Below, piece by piece: positions 24,485-36,187 of a stretch of 64,000 nucleotides of DNA. Position 1 is the first letter of the stretch. The number at the start of each line of letters is the position of its first letter. Source of the DNA: Aplectana chamaeleonis. Its lineage: Eukaryota > Nematoda > Chromadorea > Rhabditida > Cosmocercidae. The DNA lies in NCBI GenBank assembly GCA_029168955.1, contig JAPDOI010000040.1:2468501-2532500 (forward strand), read 5' to 3'. The position numbers were made by a program, and so were the translations under genes. The notes beneath the pieces are model-generated. The model searched no databases. It was not told where the DNA came from and worked only from the letters and a program-made list of their open reading frames with translations.

Positions 24485-24975
24485 TTGAAGGCACTGTTCG
24501 CGATAAAGTTCATCCTCGAATTTTTAATGACTAACGCTTCTCGTGGTCAGAAGCAGAACAGCGTAAAAAAAACGGGACGAAGAGCTACCCAGGAGCCGCA
24601 AAATGGCTTAGAAAAGTGGGCAAACCCCGCCGCTGTGTGCAAGTCCCGCCTCTTCTCGCCCCTCGACGTGAACAAAGGAACACTCGAGATCGTGAAATGA
24701 TCGATGGTTTCCGATCAAAAGCCCCGTTCTTCCCTTCATTCTCAACTTCTCTCTCTACTCAGGTCAGCTCGCATACATTGGCTGCAAAAGACGGAAGTTA
24801 CAAGCCTCAGACAACTCGTCCACCATTTTCTCTAGCTCAATTTTTGAGGGACCATAACTCCATTCCCAAAAGGTCTTGTACGATTCCAGAAGTATCATTG
24901 GAATCAGAATGGGACCGGATTCACGATAGGCAAAAAAAACAGAGAAGCGATTTTTATCGCGAACAGTGCCTTTAA
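24485..24975 (+). mobile_element. TTAA-type MITE, family A copy 2
   Basis: Left end AAGGCACTGTTCGCGATAAA, right end GCGAACAGTGCCTTTAA with TTAA at 24972-24975. The interior carries the family A block (CTCGAGATCGTGAAATGA, CTCTCTCTACTCAGGTCAGC, TTTTTGAGGGACCATAACTC). Confidence 0.85.
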
Positions 24976-25017
24976 TTATGTGGAAATCGCCGATTCCACC
25001 CCTGAGCTTGGACTGAG

Positions 25018-25260
25018 TCTTTAAAGGCAGCGTTCACGATGAAAAAGTTGGCGATTTTATTGCACAGAACTAGTGGTGTGATGGAAAGTGAGCCATTCGC
25101 GAAGAAAAAACGCGAAACAACCGTCTGGAAGTGCCTAAACTCGGCACCCCAAAAAGTCGGAGACTCCACCCCTTTTCCGGAAACCCCGCCACGGTGGGCG
25201 AGTTCTTCCATTACTCGTGGACGAGTTTCCGCCGCGCCGCAGTTGGCAATGTAGCGCGTT
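25018..25260 (+). mobile_element. TTAA-type MITE left end (partial)
   Basis: TTTAAAGGCAGCGTTCACGATG matches the left terminus of the element at 32380. I cannot find a matching right end, so this is a fragment or a diverged copy. Confidence 0.5.
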
Positions 25261-25579
25261 TTTGTGCTATTCAATTTGTCCTTTTTTTCTTGTTAAAACG
25301 GTCTTGCTTGTAGTATCCTGTGGTCCTTCTTTGTGTTTACCTTTTTGTTTGTTTGTTCTTGTGAAATATACTTTTAGGTATAGATGCGGAGTCGTTTGGC
25401 GAGAACGTTGAAGTTTTTCGAGGTGAGATTTATTGAGTTACTTCGTTGAATCTGGTACTTCTTTCTATTCTCATGAAATGTTACTATAGCTGAGCTATTC
25501 CTTTACTTGAATTTCATTCCGATAAAGACAGTAGAATGTATGTAGACTCTGTTTCATTCCAAGTGAACTCATGTTTTCG
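25261..25579. other. Unassigned spacer
   Basis: T-rich DNA without a supported feature. Confidence 0.5.
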
Positions 25580-25674
25580 GTTATCACCGCGCGGAGCGGT
25601 GGCTTTTTCGTCGAAACCTCCTTATCACTAGTTATATTTCACCGAGGCCCACCGCTCCGCTGCTGGTGATAATC
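25580..25674. repeat. Hairpin
   Basis: GTTATCACCGCGCGGAGCGG faces CCGCTCCGCTGCTGGTGATAA across about 50 bp. Possibly a short MITE. Confidence 0.7.
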
Positions 25675-25951
25675 GAAATCAACAGGTCACTACGGCTGTA
25701 CCAGAGTTAATGGAGCTTCGGCAAGGATGGCTCTCGTAAACCAAATTGTTGATAACCAACTGATAAAGAGTAGGGGCAAAAATGAAGCGGAGAGCGTTGT
25801 GTCTTCATTCACACACTGTTCTTCTCCAGGGGTCTGCAGTTGAGGATCTGCCTGGACTAGGAAGTAGGAAAACAGCACCACCGGTTGTGATGATATAACA
25901 AAGTCGATATAAGAGCTTAAAGATTTAAAGACTCAGAAAAATCGAGGTAAC

Positions 25952-26449
25952 TATGTTACTTGATGCTATCAAGTAACATACCTCTGGGGTCGCATTCGCC
26001 AACAGCCCGCCGAGGGTAGTCGAAGGGAAGCGGAAGGGATGATACCGCGCTCGGCAGAGGAGCAGATAAACCCATCTTACACCATGTAAGATGGAAATGC
26101 AAACTGTGTTACGTATCGATATCACTGCAAAAAGATAAAGATTCCATCGCGAAGCGGCCATTCTTCAGCTATTCTATTCGAAAAATTCCGGCGGTCGCGA
26201 GGGAAGCCAAGGGAGGCGAGAGGTGGCCGTGGAGCGCGCGTTTTGTACTGAAATTTCACCTCATTTACCCTTCGACTACCCGGCGGGTTATTGGCGAATA
26301 CGACCCCTGGTGTTGGAATGAGCTTCAGGCAAATTGATTGCCGTTTGCTATCAACTGCTATCGAGTTCGATGATAACACTCGGAGATCAATATGCCTGAA
26401 ACTCATTTCAGCACCAGTGGTATGTTACTTGATAGCATCAAGTAACATA
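25952..26449. mobile_element. Inverted-repeat element U with nested hairpin V
   Basis: Each end is itself a small palindrome, TATGTTACTTGAT-3 nt-ATCAAGTAACATA (25952-25980 and 26421-26449), and the two ends are inverse to each other. Inner arms 25986-26027 and 26271-26313 also pair. The right arm is interrupted at about 26310-26419 by a second palindrome, V (AATGAGCTTCAGGCA / TGCCTGAAACTCATT), inserted between the CGACCCCTGG stem and the terminal palindrome. Confidence 0.75.
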
Positions 26450-26828
26450 CTTCCATTTTTTCTGAGGAGCCGTGACGAGAAAAAGCCATCCTTCTTGAAG
26501 CTCCATACCTACATTCCTGACAGTACGTGAATGCAAGTTGAAGTGCCCATTTTCAAGTCAAATTCAGATCTCATAATGCAGTGTTCGACTGGTTATAACT
26601 TTTTTGGCGAAAGCGTGTTGCCAAATTCGGCTGCAGGTGTAGAGATAGGATGCCAGAATTAACCAGAAAACATTCACTAGAAGTCCGGGGTTAACCATGC
26701 AAGGTTCCTTAGGAAGACAAAAAAATATGGGACTGAGATTAAATTGAAATGAAAGCCAGAAAGAGGCGCATTATTGTTCCAACATCGTTCCACCCCTCGC
26801 TGCATATTGACGTAATCTGAGACTATAA

Positions 26829-27107
26829 ACTGTGCTTCTCTGGGCCAAATTCCGGTTCGCAATTGCGTCTCCACACGCTTTGCGGCCGCACGCGCTCGAG
26901 GTAGTGGAATTTTCAGCGCCAAAGCCGACTCGATGGCTTTTTTATACAGTTTTCTCCAATTTTTCAAAGTTCCCAGTTTTTAAAACTAATCTAGAGTCAA
27001 CAGATCGGCGTCTGTGGCGCTGGAAACTCTTCCGACTCAAAAGCGCGCGGCCGCGAAGCGTGTCGAGACGCAATTGCGGACCGGAGTTTGGCTCAGAGAA
27101 GCGCAGT
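26829..27107. mobile_element. Palindromic MITE, family D copy 2
   Basis: CTGTGCTTCTCTGGGCC at the left and GGCTCAGAGAAGCGCAG at the right. Arms share TTTGCGGCCGC with the other D copies. The flanking TA has decayed. Confidence 0.85.
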
Positions 27108-28108
27108 TGCTGTGTTTGCAACTCTCCCTTACTGCCGGAATGCGATACTCTCTATAACATGCCTTGTGGTTGATAGATCAGCTCAGCCTAATATTCCATT
27201 TATAGGAACATCATGGCACTGTCGGGCATGGACTGAGTCATCGTCATACGCTAGGAATTTGGAGAAGTGAGTCGTGGTAGATCTAATCTTCATTTTTTTC
27301 AGAGGAAATTTCTTTTCTGATTACGAGATATCCTGCCACACATAGTTAAGAATTTCTTATCTCAGAACTGTGCAGACGTTTCTCTACTTATTGGGGTCTA
27401 CAGTGTTAAATGAATCTCCCTGCCGTTTATAGATAGTTTCTGGTGCCTAAAATTGGTTCTGAGCAATTTACGCCAACCCCATGCCGCGCAGAACCATAAA
27501 CGATTCTAGAAATCGAAGTCTTCGGGGCGGGATCAAGCGCGACTTAATCTCAACGGATAATGGGGGGGTCGTACAAAATGCAGCTTAAAATGAAAATTTC
27601 GGGTGAGGATCACAGTAACTTCGACTCAGTAACGAAGGGGGAGGGTCGCAAAATATCACAAAAAATCTGGCCACCTAGGGGACCGTATTGTAACTCTCTT
27701 GAGATCCTTGAAGTTTTTGAATATTCTTCTTGTGGCATGGTATATAATCACGAGATATCACAAGGTTGCTGAGTTGAATGCAAAACGTGGGTGTCAGGCA
27801 GGAATCGGGCTCGAATCGCATGCGACTTTGTGATATATTGAGATCGTTTACCCTACTGCGTGGTTTTTAATGCGAAGCTATCCCTACGATGGTCGAATCA
27901 GATCCCCGTGGCCCACATAAGCAGCTAAGCGGTCGTACTGCGAGTACTTGACCAGAATCTTTACGGTTTTACAGAAATTTAGAATTTTCGTCGATAAGGA
28001 AGCCTTCTAATGCGACGAATTTCGCTTTAGAGGCACAATTTTCTCTGCGAATTCCTGCGATTCCAAATCCGAAATCCTGGATTTCTTTGGACACGTGACC
28101 TTCGCAGT
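27108..28108. other. Unassigned stretch
   Basis: No repeat recognised. A 70-codon frame at 27560-27772 (+) has no supporting splice or domain evidence. Confidence 0.45.
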
Positions 28109-28390
28109 TACTGTGCTTATCTGGGCCGGATTCCGGTCCGCAATGGCGTCTCGACACGCTTTGCGGCCGCACGCTCTCGAGTCAGAAGAGCTTCCAGCGC
28201 TGCAGCCGCCGATGTGGTGACTCTGGGTGGGTTTCGGAAGCTGGAAACTAAGAAAAATTGGAGAAAATTGTATAAAAAGTCGCATCGAGTCGGCTTTGGC
28301 GCCGGAAACCCGACTGACTCGAGCGCGTGCGGCTGCAAAGCGTGTCGAGACGCATTTGCGGACCGGAATTTGGCCCAGATAAGCACAGTA
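28109..28390. mobile_element. Palindromic MITE, family D copy 3
   Basis: CTGTGCTTATCTGGGCC and GGCCCAGATAAGCACAG are exact reverse complements, with TA on both sides. This is the cleanest copy in the window. Confidence 0.9.
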
Positions 28391-28671
28391 GTAGTAGTTA
28401 CTGTCGGTACTTGAACCGATCGCTTAGGCTTTCACTGTAATTCAGAATTTTCGTCGATAGGGATGCCTTCAAAAACCGCAAATTCGCCCTCGGAGGCATT
28501 ATTTTCTGGGCGAATTCCCGGGATTCAGAATCCGAAATTATGATTAGGAGGTGTGAAATGGTGCGAGCGGCTGCGTCGCGTGCCAAGTTATCGGCGGCAG
28601 GGCCGACAATGCGGATAGCGCTTTTATTACCCCCGCGGTCGCATCAGCAACCCGTTTTCCACCGCCAAATA

Positions 28672-28788
28672 GGCCGGGATCATACTTCCAGCGACGCGAC
28701 GCAATGTTTAACATCCATATCGACCAAAAATCAATATGTCTGATGTGCACTGTCGCTGTCGCTGGTCGCGGGAAGTATGATCCCGGCC
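28672..28788. mobile_element. Short palindromic MITE, family F copy 1
   Basis: GGCCGGGATCATACTTCC faces GGAAGTATGATCCCGGCC; inner arms CCAGCGACGCGACG / CGCTGTCGCTGG pair loosely. ATA flanks both ends, a possible 3-bp target duplication. Copies at 51912 and 63520. Confidence 0.85.
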
Positions 28789-28840
28789 ATAACCGTTCTC
28801 GTGCACTGATTTCGACAATATCTGCGGTAGCCCGGACAAA

Positions 28841-29123
28841 TACTGTGTTTCTCTGGGCCAAATTCCGGTCCGCATTTGCGTCTCGACACGCTTTGCGGCC
28901 GCACGCGCTCGAGTCAGTCGCGTTTCCAGCACCAAAGCTGACTCGATGTGGCTTTTCAATAAAATTTTCTCCAATTTTTATTAGTTTCCAGTTTCCGAAA
29001 CCCACCTAGAGTCAGTAGATCGGCGGCAGCGGCGCTGGAATTTCTTCCATCTTGGGAGCATGCGCCCACAAAGCGTGTCGAGACGCAATTGCGGACCGGA
29101 ATTTGTTCCAGATAAGCACAGTA
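28841..29123. mobile_element. Palindromic MITE, family D copy 4
   Basis: TACTGTGTTTCTCTGGGCC at the left, CCAGATAAGCACAGTA at the right, TA on both sides. Copies 3 and 4 bracket a family F element within 1 kb. Confidence 0.85.
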
Positions 29124-29839
29124 GAGTTCCCCACTTTTTTTTTGCTCCCGACGTTGCACCGGCGAGCCTTCTCCACTGCCTCACAACCGGCCCCGTGTCT
29201 GAAATCACATGCAATTAGTTTGGCTTAATCCCGGCTTGATCATCAACTTCAATTTCAGTGACGTGTACCGCAGGAAAGGTTTCGCAACAAACCGATACTT
29301 TGACTAGATTTTTTTCGACGTCCAAAGTAGGAAAAGCGGAATGACGTCTTCTTTTCTTACTATTTCGGCTTCTTAGAACCTCACAGCATATTTCAAGGTA
29401 GTATAAACGGGTGCAGAGTTAAACGAAACTTTGTTGGCTGTAGTTAACTGTTACTAAGGGTGCTCATCGGGTTAGCTACTTTTTTGTCTAGGAAACTTAA
29501 GCAGAATAAATTATTTGCACCGAGATTATAGCGTTTCATTCAGGTGTCTGGTCGCTCCCGATGTCTAAAAGGGACTGATGTATCTTCCGACTGTATTTAG
29601 GGAAACGTCTGCGATTATTCAAAAAGGTATTTTTCTGATCATTACGTCGCCTTTCGGATTGATTATGGTAATACTCAAGCGCTGGCTCCTCGTTATTGCT
29701 AGTCAAAAATGTGGTTGCGGTCTAGGGTCCAGCGGTGTTGAGACCACACATTCGGGCGTGAAGGGGTCGTTAAATTTTTTTGGGTAAAAATTAAAACATT
29801 TTGGTTTGAGGGAGGATCGATCGTAAACTTTGTAAACTA
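29124..29839. other. Unassigned stretch
   Basis: No gene or repeat that I can support. Confidence 0.5.
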
Positions 29840-30943
29840 AATCTTGACTTGCTGTGTTTATCGAAACGAAATTCTGGGACAAAGGTTAAACGTGCTGAGT
29901 CTACGTGTTTCCAGCACGTTTATCATGGTTTCGCATTCTGCAAGAGCTGTTGTCTGTAACTGCAGACCAAAATTTCGCTCCGGTAAGGTCAGTACTGGGA
30001 AGAGTTTTGTAAAAACTGCCGACATTTTTTTGCACTTTAGTCTTTGAAAAATCCGGAAACGGACCTCATAATTGTGTTTAGCACCCAAAACTACCACCCT
30101 GAGCGAAGTTTGGGGGGAATTCCATTTTCCAAACCTTGCGCAGACTGATAGCGTTTTGGACTTGAACGGGTTTTCGGTTGGGTGGTAACTTATATCAAAT
30201 AGGGGTTCTGAAAGCGCTTCAGAAAAATGTTCCATATTTGACTTGAAATTCTCCCAAGGTTTTTTTGGGGCGCTGATCACGAATATAAGGTTTGTTTGTC
30301 GACTTTTCAAGGTTTTCGGCCTAATTGCTCGAAGCATCCCAGCTGGGGGGAAATTTTGACGGCAAAACGCCGCTTTCGAAATTTCCGGACTTCTTCGATA
30401 GATGTGTCTCAAAATCATTCTCTGAGGGGAATTTTTGTTGTTTAACACGAATCTGAGTTCCGTTTGCCGGCTTTCTACAGATTACGGTGGGTCTACGGTA
30501 GTTTGGTCCTAGTCTCAGATTTGTCTCGAAATTTGTATACGGGGGTTATTCGGGAGAGGTGAGTACGAATTTGATGTCCATTTGCCGATTTTCGAACATT
30601 TAAGGTAGGTTTTGACCCCTGAATGGCATATTACCTACCGTAACCTACAGTAAACCTCAGAATGTCGACAAACAGACCCCAGATTTGTTTTCAGCACCCT
30701 AGATTACCGCTACATACAAGTTTTCAGCTAAATCCGAGAAATTTTTTCAAAACACCCCAACAAAAATTCCGATGATTTTTTTTTGCGAAACCATTTCGCG
30801 AAACTTTGAAAACGCTCATAACTTTTTGGAACCAGCTGCTCTGGGCGGAGTACTGCAAAGTTTACCTTTACAAGGGCAAGAGATACTGACCATATAATTC
30901 GTTTCCGCAGATCCGACATACGCTTTGTATACTTCTCTTGTTA
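29840..30943 (-). mobile_element. Dispersed TIR repeat, family J copy 2 (inverted, left end unclear)
   Basis: Reverse complement of copy 1 (2171-3034), with the terminal GTTTCCGCAGATCCGACATACG near 30901. The matching opposite end is not visible, so its left boundary is approximate. A minus-strand frame of 196 codons (30448-29858) covers most of it. Its first 65 codons resemble the ORF of copy 1 (shared pattern RH-RR-PEISK, then QNFPP, then IRPKT/IKPKT). No domain recognised; possibly a fossil ORF of the autonomous element. Confidence 0.7.
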
Positions 30944-30951
30944 GGAGGGGT

Positions 30952-31034
30952 CCGCAACCGCACCAACGCCTTTTTCCATTGCCGTGAACTATACAGTCCA
31001 CAACAGCGGAAAAAGGGGAAGTGATGCGGTTGCA
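30952..31034. repeat. Hairpin
   Basis: CGCAACCGCACCAACGCCTTTTTCC faces GGAAAAAGGGGAAGTGATGCGGTTGC in outline, with AGTCCACAACAGC in the loop. Abuts family J copy 2. Confidence 0.65.
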
Positions 31035-31205
31035 TACCTTCACTAAGCATACTGTAGCAATGGCTGGGTCGGTTCCAACAATCGATAATGAACAGCTGAT
31101 AATTTTTTTCGGAGTGATAGATTTTCTGTTTTTCTCATTTTTTTTCGTGTTATTCTTCCGTGTATCTGTAGTAAATAAATTAGGTGTAAAATGTGTTGAT
31201 ATTGT

Positions 31206-31230
31206 GCGTGCGTGTGTGTGTGGGGGGGGG
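31206..31230. repeat. GT microsatellite with G run
   Basis: GTGCGTGCGTGTGTGTGT followed by nine G. Confidence 0.9.
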
Positions 31231-31466
31231 CCTACAATTTTTTACGTTTCCGGTGTTTTTTTCCTGTGAACTTGAGTAAAACAATTTAAATTTCGCCATT
31301 GACTTCGGTGCCCTGCGAACGTCGCGGCAAAATCGACGACAAACTAGATTTTTGCCGCTATTTTAGAGAAAATAAAACAGGAAACGTTCAAAGTGCCATG
31401 TTTTTCCTCAGTAAATTTTTTTTAATTTCTCTGAGCCCAAATTCTGCAGATAGAGATTATGCTCCA

Positions 31467-32378
31467 AAAATGCGCCGTGGTCGATTTGGTTTATAAAAAG
31501 TATAAAATCAAAAATCGAAGGACGCAAACAACCTCATTTTTTTGATCGCGCGACGCTCGCAAGCGGAATACCCTCGAGAAAGAAGCCGCTCATTCATACC
31601 ATCGCGCGCAAAATGGCTAGAGTAGTAACTGACTGGTAAGCACGTATTGGCATTGAATCCAGTTAAGCTGAGGCCTTGAAAAATGTAGTTTTTGATGTTC
31701 TTAGACTGTTTTATGCCTTTTTTTCGGCATGATATATGATTTTATTTCGGATATTCGGGTAAATCCTCCGAATATACATTCGAATCGAAAACAGAACAGT
31801 ATTTCGAACTTTTTTATTGTTCCGAAGTTGTTAAAAACGCGGTATTCCAGGAAAAATCATTATGTAAATTGAGAGAGGCTATATTCGAAAAATTCACTCA
31901 TTCGGGAATTTTCAGAAATGATTATCCGAATTCTTTCATTAGGGGTACTGTGAGAATACGATATTCGAACTTCTCATTTATTCAGAAGCTACGTAGTGTC
32001 GAATGACTTTGATGGATCCATTTTTCGTCTAAATGTATTCCATACTGGTCTTGCAAGTTACTTAACACACCTTACGCTACCTCAGCGTGCAGTGAACTCC
32101 CTAATCTTGTTCTTAGTAGGTGTAGTAAAAAAGAGGTTTTCGTGCACCAAAAGCACAATTTTATTATGTGAAAGTGACAAAATATCCTTTTTTAAAATCA
32201 TATTTTGATCGACTACCCGTAGCCAGTTACTACTCTAGCCATTTTATGGTAAGAATGAGCGGCCTCTTTCTCAAGGGGTTTTCGCTTGTGAGCGTCGTAT
32301 GATCAAAAAAATGAGGTTGTTCGTGTCGTCCGATTTTCGATTTTGTTTCTTATAAACCAAATCGACCACGGCGCATCT
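31467..32378. mobile_element. Foldback element P
   Basis: ATGCGCCGTGGTCGATTTGG at the left and its exact reverse complement at the right. Arms of about 170 bp (to 31640; from 32210) contain the paired motif TGGCTAGAGTAGTAACTG / CAGTTACTACTCTAGCCA. The loop of about 570 bp has no recognised gene. Confidence 0.85.
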
Positions 32379-32379
32379 G

Positions 32380-32995
32380 TTAAAGGCAGCGTTCGCGATG
32401 AAAACCGAATTCCAGCTTTTGCGTTCAGTCGGACTAGTGGGTCATGATAATGTCATTCAGAAAGTTTGAAGTTTCAAAATCGCCTTTGAGTGGAGATCCG
32501 CTTACCTCAAAAGGGCTTCCTGGGTTTCGGGGGCCGGCCTTGGGGTCGATCCGTTGTTACAAGGAACAAAACTCCGTGGTCGCTGCCGGCGATCGTGCGT
32601 TGACGCGTCGTAGGGCGCAATTCACACGCCACTCGATTTCATGTTCGGCATTGATCCAAAGCAGCTGACAGCTTTGGACGCAGCAGGTTAGTAACTCTTT
32701 TTAGTTTCGTTCAATAAAAAAAGATCGATCGTCTGAATGGCGTCCTCGATGAATTGCTTCCAACGCTGCGCCAAGGAACGAATCGTAGAAGTGTTCCTTG
32801 CGTTCTTCGCGCAACTATCCCAAGTTGATGTCGGCGGGAACTTCAAATTTGTATTACGCTTTCTTAAAATGGGTTTTTCTTGAAAAGTTGACGCTTTTGA
32901 GGGGGCTTTTTGCAACCTCCAGTCACTATAGGGATATAACAACACGAAAACGTCAAAAACCCAAGTATGGTTCTCATCGTGTACGATGCCTTTAA
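32380..32995. mobile_element. TTAA-flanked MITE (family B/A-like)
   Basis: TTAAAGGCAGCGTTCGCGATG at the left, CATCGTGTACGATGCCTTTAA at the right, TTAA on both sides. The interior has two open frames on opposite strands with no recognised domain. Confidence 0.85.
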
Positions 32996-33363
32996 GCATA
33001 GTCTCTATCTGCAGGATTTAGGCTCAGAGAAACTTAAAAAAATATTCTTATTTACTGAGCCTGTATTTGAAAATTTTGATAATGTCAATCGATTCCTCAT
33101 AGTTGATAACCTGTAATGAAATTTTTTATCAGAGAAATTTGTTTCCATTTAGGATCTAGACAAAGGAATGTAAAAAATGCCCAACTTTTGAATTTTGTAA
33201 CATTAGAAAAAAGTTTTCTGAAAATTCTAGAAGCGTACACCTGAGTTTTTTGTGTTGCTCTAGCGATATTTATTTTTAGAACGGCAAAATTTTTTAGTGT
33301 TCCGATCTATCTCGATTCTTACGTGTACAGCCTCATATACGCTTATGTGAACAGCTGAAGTAA

Positions 33364-33562
33364 ACTTTGGGTGCTATCGCAGAAGTGGTGACAGCTTGGC
33401 CATCGTAATTGGCCACATCCACTTTTCCGTACCACAAAGACCCTCCCTTTCGTGGTAGGGGATTTTAACCTTGGTTCTCCGGCGGCACGGAAAAATGAGC
33501 GCTGCCAAGTGCTATGGGCAACTGCCTCCTCCCCCTGCTGCGATAGCACGAAACTTTGATAT
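33364..33562. mobile_element. MITE W
   Basis: AAACTTTGGGTGCTATCGCAG faces CTGCGATAGCACGAAACTTT; further pairing of ACCACAAAG with GTGGT inside. Flanks share GAACAGCTGAAG / GAACAGCCGAAG, which may be an unusually long target duplication. Confidence 0.7.
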
Positions 33563-33602
33563 GTTTGGATGAACAGCCGAAGCTAATCCACCTTTTTTTC
33601 AG

Positions 33603-33754
33603 ATTTCTCCTGGAACAATCACGGAGAAGACTCGGGTAAGATGGACTGGTCGAAACTGAATGCCCTACTCGGCGACTACACACGGCAAGATTTACTGAAG
33701 GAATATCTGATCCAAATACGGCTGTCCCTGTTGTTTATTTGTATTTTTTTATAA
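33603..33754 (+). CDS. Orphan exon-like ORF
   Basis: A consensus nematode acceptor (CCTTTTTTTCAG, ending 33602) opens a 49-codon frame to a TAA at 33752. It starts FSWNNHGEDS, continues through MDWSKLNALLGDYTRQDLL and ends in a hydrophobic run. A donor-like GTAAGA at about 33634 offers an alternative short exon. No family recognised, and no upstream exon was found, since MITE W sits immediately before it. It may be a terminal exon of a lost gene or chance. Confidence 0.3.
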
Positions 33755-35117
33755 GTGATAAAAGTTGCACTTCCTGTTTTCTTTTCTCCCTTGTATCATC
33801 ACTTTTATTTCTGCATCACTTAGTTTCCGAATGCAGACATAAAGTAGTTCGGAATCAACTTGAAAACATCTCGCAATATTTGAATTGAAGTCTCTGAAGT
33901 CTGTTTGAATGAAAGTGTCCGTCGACACGGTTGGCCAGCGTGTTTATTGGCGGTCGCGAAGGAATTTTTTTTTGGACGAGCCTTGTCACGACTACGAATA
34001 GTTGATCGAGGTTTTATTATTTTTTCGTTCAATATTCCAGCTAATCGATTTACAAGTTCAGAAAGAACCTCGGTGGAGTTCACTCAAGTTGCGCGCCAAC
34101 CGCGTGGGCGGACAGCCTCATTTGGAGGAACATTACGTCCTTGACCAAAATCCGCCAGACACACCGATCCGTGTTGGCCATACCTCTGCGATCATTTCGC
34201 CATCAGCCGGCGCTCGAATAGGGCGTGCTGGTTGAATAGTTTACACAAGACGAGCTCTTTACGTTCTGCGGAAACTAGGCTAAATGAATTAAGTTTCGCT
34301 GGGTACTTTTCGGCCCAAATTTTTGAAATGTATTCTATTGGTCTGCATTCCAATGCTCGATCGGTTAAAGCCTGCGAACAAAGGTTGAAAGCATGCGAAA
34401 ATTCACTTCCTGGAGTGTTGGTGTATGTGTCAAAGGCACATACTCTATTTTGAAACAATATTCACTTTGTTCTTTCTCGTGCTTGTGCTCAGCGAGGGCG
34501 GAAGAGCTAGGGAGTCTGGGGGAGAACATACGAACGCGATCGATCCGAGTAAATTTTATTCCTAATGGAGGGTATGCCAACGGAAAGTGCTAACGTTCTA
34601 GAGTATGGCTGACACAATACATTAAGCTGATTACTTAGGTTCAGATGAGGCATTCCGTATAACCCCACAAAGGCAGGAGGGTACCTAATTTCCACATGCA
34701 AACGGTTTTGAATGATTTTTCATAAGATGCTTCTCGCTGGTCGCTCATGACAGTGCAGTAAGATACTGCAGGAGATGTTTTTGAGCTTCATTCAAACTCT
34801 TCAGCAAACAGCTGCGAATAACGCGCATTTTCCGATGCCTGCCAAAAACATTCAGATTTTAAGAACATTCACGAAGGACCGAAGATACGACGGGCGTGCG
34901 TGCGCAGAGTTATGAGGGCTACGAAAAGACCTCCTAGTAGGAGACAGTTACTCTAGTAAATCTAAAATTTATGTTCCTGTCATTCGATTTGTTCATTTCG
35001 AAAAGAGTTTTTTCACTAATTAGTGCAATTATGTATCTTTGCTTTGAGAGTCTACGCCTGAAGCATTTTTTCTATATTTCGCAGGCTGTTTTTTTTCTTC
35101 ATTTCATGGTCAAAATA
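33755..35117. other. Unassigned stretch
   Basis: Several overlapping frames of 60 to 90 codons on both strands, none with domain or splice support. The 18-mer TTGTCACGACTACGAATA appears here (33985) and again in the loop of the hairpin at 35118. Confidence 0.4.
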
Positions 35118-35222
35118 AAATTTGGCTCCCATTTATTCCCCTTTTGTTGTTTTCTGTTTTTTGTCACGACTACGAATAAAAAAAAGAAAACAACAAAAGG
35201 GGAATAAATGGGAGCCAAATTT
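35118..35222. repeat. Perfect 37-bp-stem hairpin
   Basis: Left arm 35118-35154 and right arm 35186-35222 are exact reverse complements over 37 bases, with a 31-base loop holding TTGTCACGACTACGAATA. Perfect identity suggests a recent event or ongoing template-switch correction. Confidence 0.95.
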
Positions 35223-35793
35223 TTTTTCTGTTTTTTTTGTTTTTTTCTATATTGTTTGAAGACAAAGGTAACTCAAACCTCGGAAATCATTCCAGTGATT
35301 CAATTACTTTATTTTTGATACACACGAGATAAATTCCTGTAACAGACGCAGGGAACCAAAATTATGGTGGAATTTACGGTAAAATACGAAAAAATGAGAG
35401 GAATAAAATTTATCCTAAATTTTGTGCAAATGCTTTGGAATGAAAAAAACCAGAACGTGCGGAATATTGATGCAAGGTTATCGAATATCGGGATTTTTAT
35501 ATAGCTTACATAAAATGAGGGAAAATAAAACGATGCCCAAATTGCTAACAGACGGCCATGGATTGAGCAGAAACCAAAATATACATTATTCGAACAAAAA
35601 TGCTTACAGTTTGGACTTGCAAAAAAGGAACGGATAATGCAATAATAATGAAAGAAAACAGGAACATAAATCCATTTAGTGGAGTAAACTGCGGAATTTC
35701 TAGGAGGCCAGGTCGTCGTCCAGTGGGCATTGATTCTCTCTCAGGTTCGAGACAGCTGATGAGCTCTGATAGGCGTTATCGATGACTCGTCCA
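35223..35793. other. Unassigned AT-rich stretch
   Basis: No supported feature. Confidence 0.5.
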
Positions 35794-36187
35794 GGGGCGG
35801 CATGCATGAACACAGCGAACGGTGTAGGGAGCCGCTCCGCGTGCCATGCGCGCAGCGTCGAGCAACAGGGCGGCCCCCAATTTCGTGGCGTATGTTGATG
35901 TGCCTGATTTTCGGGGCCGCCCCGTTGCTCGACGCTGCGCGCATGGTACGCGGAGCGGCTCCCTGACACCGTTCGCTGCGTTCATGCATGCCGCCCCAGG
36001 ATGCCCACATTGCAAGAACAGGACTCGTCCACCGCCAAAAACAGCGGAACTTTAAGCTGTTAGTTTTGGTGAAAATAGGGTTTTTTTCGCAATTCTTTCG
36101 ATTAGGTCTTAGTACCCTGCACTCGTAGAGTGCTATTCTGAGAAAATCTTGACATCCATATTTTATCGTGAACACTGCCTTTAATAC
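35794..36187. mobile_element. Large GC-rich palindrome with a TTAA-type right end
   Basis: Arms 35794-35868 and 35928-35997 pair almost completely, for example GGAGCCGCTCCGCGTGCCAT and GCATGGTACGCGGAGCGGCT. To the right, ATCGTGAACACTGCCTTTAA (36168-36187) is a family A type terminus with its TTAA. The left terminus is not visible. The several ORFs here are composition artefacts of the palindrome. Confidence 0.75.

Larger units (their letters stand above)
31410..33056. mobile_element. Palindromic element split by two nested insertions
   Basis: CTCTGAGCC...CTGCAGATAGAGA at 31435-31460 and its reverse complement at 33000-33030 form about 60-bp arms, now 1.5 kb apart. The space is filled almost exactly by element P (31467-32378) and a TTAA MITE (32380-32995), so both landed in or beside its centre. 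Confidence 0.65.
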
